Shown here: piece after piece, positions 1-5,647 of the stretch
Layout of the letters: every line of letters begins with the position of its first letter
How positions within the stretch are numbered: position 1 is the first letter of the stretch
Assembly: GCA_052168315.1 (NCBI GenBank)
Contig: JBQLZO010000044.1
Span: 1-9,893, forward strand
Source of the DNA: JBQLZO01 sp052168315
GTDB taxonomy: Bacteria; Planctomycetota; Phycisphaerae; Phycisphaerales; UBA1924
DNA length: 9,893 nucleotides
Direction of reading: 5' to 3'
Translations under genes and position numbers: made by a program
The notes under the pieces: generated by a model
Told to the model about the DNA's origin: nothing
Seen by the model: only the letters and a program-made list of their open reading frames with translations
Databases searched by the model: none

Positions 1-1347
1 GCGAATGCAGAGGTGGGTGTGGGTGCGGGCTCGGGGAGGATGGGGGGGGTTGGGGGGGGGCGTGTGTGGGTGTCGGTGGGGGTGATGGTGTTTCCGGGCG
101 CGAGGTCTTACACGGGTGAGGATGTGGTGGAGTTGCAGGTTCCGGGGCATCCATCGCTGGTGTCTCGGGTGGTGGATGCGTTGTTGTCGTGCGCGGGTGT
201 GCGGCTTGCGGAGCCGGGGGAGTTCACAGCGCGGGCGTTCTTGAATGGGCGGATCACGGCGGAGCAGAGCGAGGGGGTGCGGGCGGTGATCGAGTCTCGG
301 TCGGGGGCGGAGCTGGCGGCGGCGCGTCGGTTGCTGGATGGTGAGGGTGGGAGCGCGTATCGGGCGCTGGCGGATGAGCTTGCTTCGGCGCTGGCGCTGG
401 TGGAGGCGGGGATTGACTTCACGGATCAGGATGATGTGGTCGCGATCGCGCCGGCGGCGTTGCATGCGCGGCTGGTGGGGATGATCGGTGTGATCGAGGG
501 GCTGGTGGGTGGGGCGGCTGGGGGAGTTGGGGGGGGTGCGGGGGCGGTGCGGAGTGGGCTGGCGTTGGTGGTGCTGGCGGGGCGGCCGAATGCGGGGAAG
601 TCGACGCTGTTCAATTCGCTGCTTGGTGTGGATCGCGCGGTGGTGTCGGAGCTGGCGGGGACGACGCGGGATGCGATCGTGGAGCGGGTGGAGGTGGTGC
701 CGGGAGTGGAGATCGAGTTGTGCGATCTGGCGGGGTTGGATGCGGCGCTGGCTGGTGGGGACGGCGGGCAGGGATTGAGCGAGCGGGGTGCGCAGGCGCA
801 GGCGCGCGAGACGATCGAGCGGGCGGATGTGGTGGTGTGGTGCGATCCGACGGGGCGGTTCGAGCATGGTGATGGGTTGCTCGCTCGGAGCGCGGGGCGT
901 GGTGGGCGGGGGGTGATCCGGGTGCGGACGAAGGGGGACCTTGTGGGATTGGTGGATGGTGCTGGGGCGGATGGGGAAGGGGATGGTGATGGGGATGGGT
1001 GGTCGGGGGCGGTGTGCGCGCTGGATGGGTGGGGCGTGGGAGCGCTGCGTCGCGCGGTGGGTGATGCGGCGATGGAGGCGATGGGCGCACCCGGGGGGAC
1101 CAGCGGGGAGGGGGAGCTGCTGGTGCTGCCGCGTCATCGGCGGTCGCTGATGGAGGCGCTGGAGGCGCTGCGTGATGCGCGGGCGCGGGTGGAAGCCGGT
1201 GGGGTGGAGCGCGGGTCGCTTGGGGAGGCGGAGATGATTGCGAGTGCGATGCGTGCGGGGCTGGATGCGCTGGCGGGGGTTGCGGGGCGGATCTCGCCGG
1301 ATGATGTGATCGGTCGGATCTTCGCGACTTTTTGCGTGGGGAAATGA
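1..1347 (+). CDS. mnmE: tRNA modification GTPase MnmE (TrmE), 5'-truncated by the window edge
   Basis: MnmE works with MnmG to install the (carboxymethyl)aminomethyl group on carbon 5 of wobble uridine (U34) in certain tRNAs, in the cytoplasm; GTP hydrolysis drives the cycle. The frame is open from base 1, and the usual first ~60 residues (formyl-THF-binding domain start) are missing, so an ATG at 13 is not the real start. The recognisable sequence begins with FPGARSYTGEDVVEL, followed by the PGEFTARAFLNGR block and the helical domain. The inserted G domain shows a P-loop GRPNAGKST (580-606) with the K+-coordinating Asn, the AGTTRD loop (655-672), DLAG as G3 (724-735) and TKGDL as G4 (928-942). 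The C-terminus FCVGK carries the family's conserved Cys (1333-1335), so the 3' end is intact. Oddities: G4 is TKGD instead of NKxD, DTAGLR has become DLAGLD, about seven residues are added before the SER that fits the catalytic Glu, and an Asp/Gly-rich run (961-1005) lies between G4 and G5. Family assignment is firm. Confidence 0.95.
   Translation, partial: ANAEVGVGAGSGRMGGVGGGRVWVSVGVMVFPGARSYTGEDVVELQVPGHPSLVSRVVDALLSCAGVRLAEPGEFTARAFLNGRITAEQSEGVRAVIESRSGAELAAARRLLDGEGGSAYRALADELASALALVEAGIDFTDQDDVVAIAPAALHARLVGMIGVIEGLVGGAAGGVGGGAGAVRSGLALVVLAGRPNAGKSTLFNSLLGVDRAVVSELAGTTRDAIVERVEVVPGVEIELCDLAGLDAALAGGDGGQGLSERGAQAQARETIERADVVVWCDPTGRFEHGDGLLARSAGRGGRGVIRVRTKGDLVGLVDGAGADGEGDGDGDGWSGAVCALDGWGVGALRRAVGDAAMEAMGAPGGTSGEGELLVLPRHRRSLMEALEALRDARARVEAGGVERGSLGEAEMIASAMRAGLDALAGVAGRISPDDVIGRIFATFCVGK
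42..60 (+). repeat. Two adjacent poly-G tracts inside mnmE (G8 and G9)
   Basis: Bases 42-49 are eight G in a row and 52-60 are nine G, separated only by TT. They encode a glycine-rich stretch just before the conserved FPGARSYTGEDVVE block. Runs this long are prone to polymerase slippage and to sequencing error. The downstream frame is certainly right; the frame upstream of the runs cannot be checked here because the rest of the N-terminus is outside the window. Confidence 0.8.
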
Positions 1348-1371
1348 TGCGGCGTGGCGGGTGGGTGGGGG

Positions 1372-1406
1372 GCGCGACCGTGTGCAGGGCGAGTGCTCAG
1401 TCGCGC
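1372..1406. terminator. Possible bidirectional hairpin terminator between mnmE and the anti-sigma gene
   Basis: GCGCGAC (1372-1378) can pair with GTCGCGC (1400-1406), a perfect 7-bp stem around a 21-base loop. It lies in the 49-bp gap between the convergent stop codons of mnmE and the anti-sigma gene and overlaps the latter's stop (1397-1399). No T-tract follows on either strand, so an intrinsic terminator is only a possibility. Confidence 0.3.
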
Positions 1407-2938
1407 GGGCGGGTGTGGAGTTGGATGATGATGCCGGCGGGGTGGTTGGGATCGGGGGCTGCGCGGGGGGTGGATGTGGCGGGAGGTGCGGCGTCGGGGG
1501 TGGGCGGGAGTTCGAAGAAGGCGATGCGGTCGCCGGGCGCGACGAGTTCGCGGAGGGCCGCGACGATGCGTTCGCCGGCGGGCTCGGGGGCGAGGGCGGC
1601 GAGGTCCGGCATGGCGATGCGGTAGACGGGGTCTGAGCGGTCGCGGGCCTCGCGGTTGGCCTGTTCGGCGCGGCGGAGCGATTCGCGGAGCGAGCGGATG
1701 CGCTCGAGGGCCTCGCGGGTTTCTGGGGTGAGGGCGTTGGGGACGGTTGTGGGGGGAGTGTCGGTGGAGGGTGGTGTGATGGAGGATGAGGCTGTGGCGG
1801 CGGGTGTGAGGATGAGGGGGCTGGCTGCGGTCCAGCCGAGGTTCTGCTGGGTGTTGATGTCGAGGAGTGTGATGGTGGTGTTTGGTGGGTTGGTGGGGGC
1901 ACCGGGTGCTGGTGTGGGTGTGGCGCCGGGGATGGATGGGGTGATGAGTTGTCTGGCGAGTCTGATGGGGTCGGCGGATTCGATGGAGACCTGGAGGCGG
2001 CCTTCGCGCGCGAGCCGGCCGAGGGCCTGGGCGTCGAGCCCGGCGGAGCGGATGGTGGCGCCGACGGGGTCGGCGTGCATGGCGTTGGCTTCGGCGATCT
2101 CGAGGTCGGTGAGTTCTGATTCGAGCACGAGGTCGGCGGTGAGTTCGGCGAGCATCTCGTCGATGGATCTTCCGGCGGGGGGATCGTCGAGCGCGGCGAG
2201 GGATTCGGCGAGCGGTTCGTCGGACTGTTCCCACGGGATGAGTTCGATGAGGTGCTCGGCGAGCTGGTCGCGCTTGAGCAGGAGTTCTTGTTGCTCGCGG
2301 GTGGCCTCGGCGGCGATGCGCTGTTGTTCTTCCGGGGGGAGGGCGTCGAACTCGGTCGGGGCGGGGGCCATCATGGGGCGCTTGCGGGCGATGAATGTGC
2401 GTTCGGTGTCGAAGAGGCCGAGCGATGCGCTGAGGGCGATGGCGCCGATGACGACGAAGCCGCTGATGGCGATGAGCGATGCGATGGCCTTGCGTGAGCG
2501 GGCGCGTGGGTGTGTATGGGGAGGGGTGTGGGCGGGGGTGGCGCGGCCGGGTTCGTGGGTGGTGGTGGTGGTGGTGGTGGACGCCTCGGGGTTCCAGGCG
2601 GGTGTGTCGGCGAGGTCGGCGATCCGGTCGAGGGATGTGGGCTCGCGTGATGCGCGGGCGATGGCGCTGGCGATGAGGTGCGGCGGGGCCTGGGTCGAGG
2701 CGTCGATTGATTGGAGTTGCTCGCGGTCGCGCTTCATGCGGGCGAGTTCGGCGCGGAGTGCGGGGTCGGCGGCGATGGTGTCGCGGATCTGGAGGAGGCG
2801 CGGCTCGGGGATGGATCCCTCGATGATGGCGAGGAGGTCGTGCTCGGTGAGGTTTGGATGGCGCGCGGCGAGGGCGGCGGCGGAGGTGCGTGCGGGCGGC
2901 TGGGTGTGGTGGTTCTGGTCGTTGGTCTTATTGGTCAT
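1397..2938 (-). CDS. Membrane-anchored, zinc-less anti-sigma factor with large outer domain
   Basis: The 513-residue product probably binds and inhibits the ECF sigma factor encoded immediately upstream, releasing it on an envelope signal. Residues ~29-78 (LTEHDLLAIIEGSI, then DTIAADPALRAELARMKRD) fit the fold pattern of cytoplasmic anti-sigma domains (zf-HC2-like), but the protein has no Cys, so the HxxxCxxC zinc site is absent. A Thr-rich linker (121-127) and a Pro/His-rich stretch lead to one transmembrane helix, residues ~151-176, preceded by RARSRK (inside-positive). The remaining ~335 residues would lie outside: charged, helical sequence (~195-300), a Pro/Thr/Ala-rich section (~320-400), another charged helix (~400-435) and a small C-terminal region. 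I do not recognise the outer domain. The ATG overlaps the sigma stop as ATGA, which indicates translational coupling. The role rests on gene order, the single TM helix and the N-terminal pattern, not on a close homologue. Confidence 0.8.
   Translation of the reverse strand: MTNKTNDQNHHTQPPARTSAAALAARHPNLTEHDLLAIIEGSIPEPRLLQIRDTIAADPALRAELARMKRDREQLQSIDASTQAPPHLIASAIARASREPTSLDRIADLADTPAWNPEASTTTTTTTHEPGRATPAHTPPHTHPRARSRKAIASLIAISGFVVIGAIALSASLGLFDTERTFIARKRPMMAPAPTEFDALPPEEQQRIAAEATREQQELLLKRDQLAEHLIELIPWEQSDEPLAESLAALDDPPAGRSIDEMLAELTADLVLESELTDLEIAEANAMHADPVGATIRSAGLDAQALGRLAREGRLQVSIESADPIRLARQLITPSIPGATPTPAPGAPTNPPNTTITLLDINTQQNLGWTAASPLILTPAATASSSITPPSTDTPPTTVPNALTPETREALERIRSLRESLRRAEQANREARDRSDPVYRIAMPDLAALAPEPAGERIVAALRELVAPGDRIAFFELPPTPDAAPPATSTPRAAPDPNHPAGIIIQLHTRPRD
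2558..2580 (+). repeat. GGT trinucleotide repeat in the anti-sigma linker
   Basis: Seven consecutive GGT units plus a partial eighth. On the coding (-) strand they are ACC codons and give the Thr run at residues 121-127, in the linker between the sigma-binding domain and the membrane helix. Gain or loss of units would keep the frame and only change linker length. Confidence 0.85.
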
Positions 2939-3720
2939 GGGTGTGCGCCTCGGTCTTGGTCTGGTGTGGTGTGGCGCTCGTGGATCTGTGCGAGTGCTTC
3001 TCTGAGTGCGGATCTGGCGCGGAAGAGTCGGCTCTTGATGGTGCCTTCGGGGACGGCGAAGATCTCGGCGAGGGTGTGGTAGTCGTGGTCCTGCTGGTCG
3101 CGGAGGATGAGGAGGGCTCGCTGCTCGGGGTCGAGCTGGGCGAGGGCTGCGTGGAGGTCGGTGTGTCGTTCGGTTGATTCGACGGCCACGGCGGGATCGG
3201 GTTCCCGGCGATCGGAGATGGAATCGAGATGATCGTGGGTGTAGGTGGAGGTGTTGCGCGCCGGGCGGGCGGGCAATGAGGGGTCGGCGGGATCGTCAGG
3301 GGTTTGTCGGGGTCTTCGGCGGCCGTATTCCCTCCGAAGGTGCGTGTAGCAGACATTGAGGGTGATGCGGGTGATCCAGGTTCCGAAGCGGGCGCGGGCG
3401 TCGAACTGGTCCATGGCCGAGATGATTCGGACCATGGCATCCTGTGCGAGTTCTTCGGCGGTGGCGCGGTTCCCGGTGATGCGGAGGCAGAGGCGGAAGA
3501 GTCGGTCGGCGTGTCGCTGGAGGAGGGCTCCGAGGGCATCCGGATCGCCGGCGGTGTGGCGGGCGATGAGGGGGGCGTCGGGGTCCGGGTGGGGGTCGGG
3601 GTGGGGGGTGGATCGGGCGGGCGGGGGCGCAGCGGGGGTGGTGTCTCCGGCGGGGCGGAGATGGGAGGGGCGGTGGGGGCGCGGGGGGTGGATGTTGTCG
3701 GTCGGTGGCGGTCGATCCAT
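2935..3720 (-). CDS. ECF-family (sigma-70 type) RNA polymerase sigma factor
   Basis: A 261-residue alternative sigma factor that would direct RNA polymerase to a dedicated promoter set. Region 2 spans residues ~66-131: LLQRHADRLFRLCLRITGN, AEELAQDAMVRII, then FGTWITRITLNVCYTHLRRE, the core-binding and -10-reading helices. After a linker of about 55 residues rich in Pro, Arg and Asp, region 4 (~186-243) has the helix-turn-helix pattern ALAQLDPEQRALLILRD, YHTLAEIFAVPEGTIKSRL and FRARSALREAL. There is no region 1 or 3. The frame stays open well upstream into purB antisense, but ATG 3720 is the last ATG before region 2, leaving a ~50-residue Pro/His-rich low-complexity N-terminus. No clear Shine-Dalgarno precedes it, so the start is uncertain. 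Its stop overlaps the anti-sigma ATG by four bases, and purB is divergent across 129 bp. Autoregulation is common for such pairs, but I saw no convincing ECF promoter here. Confidence 0.93.
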   Translation of the reverse strand: MDRPPPTDNIHPPRPHRPSHLRPAGDTTPAAPPPARSTPHPDPHPDPDAPLIARHTAGDPDALGALLQRHADRLFRLCLRITGNRATAEELAQDAMVRIISAMDQFDARARFGTWITRITLNVCYTHLRREYGRRRPRQTPDDPADPSLPARPARNTSTYTHDHLDSISDRREPDPAVAVESTERHTDLHAALAQLDPEQRALLILRDQQDHDYHTLAEIFAVPEGTIKSRLFRARSALREALAQIHERHTTPDQDRGAHP

Positions 3721-3849
3721 GCGGGTGTTCAGAGGGTAGTCCGGCGGGGTGGGGGCGATGGATCCCGGTACGATCGGATGCGGCGGAGGGTTTGGGGGGT
3801 TGTTGGGGTTTGGGCGGGGTGTGAGCAGCAGGAAGGGATCCGGGTGACG
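3721..3849. promoter_or_regulatory. Divergent intergenic region between the sigma operon and purB
   Basis: This 129-bp spacer must hold the leftward promoter of the sigma/anti-sigma operon and the rightward promoter of purB unless either starts inside its neighbour. On the + strand, TACGAT (3769-3774) keeps the key T, A and final A-T of a -10 box but has no matching -35. GGAAGG (3831-3836) is the only Shine-Dalgarno-like sequence; it sits 13 bases before ATG 3850 and 7 bases before an in-frame GTG at 3844. The exact promoters cannot be fixed by eye. Confidence 0.45.
3788..3819 (+). other. Putative G-quadruplex in the purB leader
   Basis: Five G-runs occur on the + strand: GGG, G6, GGGG, GGG and GGGG, with loops of 3, 5, 3 and 1 bases. 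This satisfies the usual G3+N1-7 rule with a spare run. It lies 30 bases before the purB ATG, so it would be in the mRNA leader if transcription begins near 3780. The motif is directly visible; a regulatory effect on purB is inference, since the strand is G-rich throughout. Confidence 0.5.
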
Positions 3850-5529
3850 ATGGAGATGCGGTCGGGCGATGCAGGTGCTGGCGGGGGTGGCGGTGCGGGT
3901 GGTGGTGCGGGTGCTGGCGCTTCGGAGCACGATGGGTATCGGTCGCCGCTGGTGGATCGGTATGCGTCCAAGGCGATGCAGGGGATCTGGTCGGCGCGGC
4001 GGAAGTTTGAGACCTGGAGGACCATCTGGCTGGCGGTGGCCGAGGCGCAGCATGCCATGGGTCTGCCGGTGACCAAGGAGCAGGTGGAGGAACTGCGGGC
4101 GAACCTGGAAGTGACGGATGCGGACATCGCGCTGGCGAAGGAGTACGAGGCGAAGCTCCGGCACGATGTGATGGCGCATGTGCACGCGTGGGGGGAGCGG
4201 TGCCCGAAGGCGAAGGGGATTATTCATCTGGGGATGACGAGCCAGGATGTGAATGACAATGCTGAGTTGCTGCTGATATACCAGTCGATTGGAGTGATCA
4301 CCGAACGGATTGAACGACTGATGGTGGCAATCGGTTCATTCGCTGAGCGTTGGAGGGGTCTGCCAACGCTGGGGTTCACGCACTACCAGGCCGCGCAGCC
4401 GACGACGGTTGGTCGGCGTGCGGCGATGTGGCTTGGGGAGCTTCTCTCAGCCAGCGATGTTCGTTTTGTGGGCGATGATCCACGGTTACGCGGGCTTCGA
4501 GGCGCGACTGGTACGCAGGCCTCTTACCTGCAACTGATGGATGGCGACCCGGCTCGGGTCGCACGGCTCGAGGCGCTGGTTGTGTATTCTCTGTTGCGTG
4601 ATCTCGGCGAGATCGACGCTCCATCTCTCGATGAGCACCTCGCATCGATGGATGAGATCGTGCTGGAAGAGTATGAAAAAGCCGCGGAGATTGAGCGGAA
4701 GCAGACTGGTTGCGACAGCGATCCGTTCCCGATTGAGTTGCTTCGAATTGATGATCAGGGATTTGTCGATCTGCACACTACCCCATGCGTCGGCCAGACT
4801 TATCCGCGCTCTTTCGACGGAACGGTGGTGGCAGGACTCGCTTCGGTCGCGGGAGCGTTGCACAAGATCGCCTCGGACATCCGGCTGCTCTGCAACCACA
4901 AAGAGCTGGACGAACCGTTTGAGAGGAATCAGATCGGTTCTTCGGCGATGCCGTACAAGCGGAATCCGATGCGGTGTGAGCGGGTGTGTGGGTTGGCTCG
5001 GTTTGTGATGAACCTGGTGCCGAACGCGTATCACACGGCGGCGACTCAGTGGCTGGAGCGGACGCTGGATGATTCTTCGAATCGCCGGCTGGTGCTGCCG
5101 GAGGCGTTCCTGGGGCTCGATGCGTGTTTGAACATCATGCACAATGTGGTGAGCGGGCTGGTGGTGCATGAGGCGCAGGTGAGGAAGAACCTGATGGAGG
5201 AGTTGCCGTTCCTGGCGACGGAGAACTTCATGATGGAGGCCGTGAAGCTGGGGCGGGATCGGCAGGCCGTTCATGAGGCGATCCGGAAGCACGCGATGGC
5301 GTCGGCGCAGCGGATCAAACAGGAGGGGGCGGCGAACGATCTGCTGGAGCGGCTGCGCGGGGAGCCGTTGCTGGCGGGCGTGGATCTGGATGCGCAGATG
5401 GATCCGATGCTGTATGTGGGGTTGTCGGTGCAGCAGACGGAACGATTTTTGCGGGAGGTGGTGGATCCGATTCGGGAGGGGTTGGGCGAGGATGGGGAGG
5501 CTGATGGTGGTGAGGGGTTGCGGGTGTGA
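3850..5529 (+). CDS. purB: Adenylosuccinate lyase, eukaryotic-type, with a mosaic central block
   Basis: PurB cleaves fumarate from SAICAR (step 8 of IMP synthesis) and from adenylosuccinate (last step to AMP); it acts as a cytoplasmic homotetramer of the fumarase/aspartase superfamily. The 559-residue product follows the human ADSL pattern closely: YRSPLVDRYAS (30-40), LRHDVMAHVHAWG with catalytic-site His105, IIHLGMTSQDV, TLGFTHYQAAQPTTVG with general-acid His178, GATGTQASYLQL, the flexible signature loop IGSSAMPYKRNPMR (Ser364/365), and WLERTLDDSSNRR. All expected active-site residues are present. It is longer than the ~480 residues usual for this type because of a Gly/Ala-rich N-terminus (residues 8-24) and ~57 extra residues between EALV and GQTY (about 243-314). 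Codon use changes sharply between ~4258 and ~4945. Start ATG 3850 was chosen because homology begins soon after it; GTG 3844 has better spacing from GGAAGG, and ATG 3856 is also possible. The open frame before 3844 shows no homology. Confidence 0.95.
   Translation: MEMRSGDAGAGGGGGAGGGAGAGASEHDGYRSPLVDRYASKAMQGIWSARRKFETWRTIWLAVAEAQHAMGLPVTKEQVEELRANLEVTDADIALAKEYEAKLRHDVMAHVHAWGERCPKAKGIIHLGMTSQDVNDNAELLLIYQSIGVITERIERLMVAIGSFAERWRGLPTLGFTHYQAAQPTTVGRRAAMWLGELLSASDVRFVGDDPRLRGLRGATGTQASYLQLMDGDPARVARLEALVVYSLLRDLGEIDAPSLDEHLASMDEIVLEEYEKAAEIERKQTGCDSDPFPIELLRIDDQGFVDLHTTPCVGQTYPRSFDGTVVAGLASVAGALHKIASDIRLLCNHKELDEPFERNQIGSSAMPYKRNPMRCERVCGLARFVMNLVPNAYHTAATQWLERTLDDSSNRRLVLPEAFLGLDACLNIMHNVVSGLVVHEAQVRKNLMEELPFLATENFMMEAVKLGRDRQAVHEAIRKHAMASAQRIKQEGAANDLLERLRGEPLLAGVDLDAQMDPMLYVGLSVQQTERFLREVVDPIREGLGEDGEADGGEGLRV
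4258..4945 (+). other. Block of atypical codon usage inside purB (possible recombination patch)
   Basis: In this ~690-bp stretch the + strand's strong preference for G-ending codons is lost. Roughly two dozen A-ending codons appear (for example ata, gca, tca, cca, cga, tta, caa, gaa, aaa, gga), against only a few on either side within the same gene, and C- or T-ending codons such as ctc, gtc, tct and act are frequent. GC falls to about 58% by line counts over 4201-4980, with 60-base stretches near 50%. Conserved ADSL motifs run in frame across both borders, so the gene is intact. The borders are approximate. Confidence 0.6.
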
Positions 5530-5550
5530 GAGGCGGGGGAAGGCGCTTCG

Positions 5551-5634
5551 GGTTCGTTTCAGAACCAGAAGTAGAGGTGGATGAGGAGACGGGCCGGAGG
5601 CCCATCTCACCGAGATGGGATGGGTTCTGAGACG
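5551..5634. terminator. Nested hairpins between the convergent purB and antiporter genes
   Basis: The 118-bp convergent gap holds several pairings. An outer 12-bp stem joins CGTTTCAGAACC (5555-5566) to GGTTCTGAGACG (5623-5634) with one G-T pair. Inside it, CCCATCTC (5601-5608) pairs perfectly with GAGATGGG (5612-5619) around a 3-base loop, and GGGCC (5591-5595) pairs with GGCCC (5599-5603); these two overlap and exclude each other. GGTTC (5551-5555) can alternatively pair with GAACC (5562-5566). A further imperfect stem with a TTCG loop (5634-5649) touches the antiporter stop codon. The position suits a bidirectional transcription end, although no T-tract is present. Confidence 0.5.
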
Positions 5635-5647
5635 AGGCCTTCGGGGC

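Noticed and set aside
13..60. ATG at 13 as the start of mnmE
   Set aside because: The frame is already open from base 1, and the N-terminal part of the formyl-THF-binding domain expected in MnmE is missing, so the gene begins before the window.
1134..2234. A 366-residue Arg/His-rich - strand frame
   Set aside because: It overlaps the anti-sigma gene in another frame and the end of mnmE, and is Arg/Pro/His low-complexity sequence typical of frame shadows.
3740..3815. ECF autoregulatory promoter before the sigma gene
   Set aside because: On the - strand I found no GGAAC-like -35 with a matching CGT-type -10 at 16-17 bases; the nearest candidates are too weak to report.
3304..3843. Upstream extension of purB to 3304
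   Set aside because: The added sequence is low-complexity, has no homology to adenylosuccinate lyase, and is antisense to the conserved region 2 of the sigma factor.
3721..4227. Upstream extension of the sigma factor frame to 4227
   Set aside because: It lies antisense to conserved purB sequence and is Pro/Arg/His-rich without any sigma-like motif.
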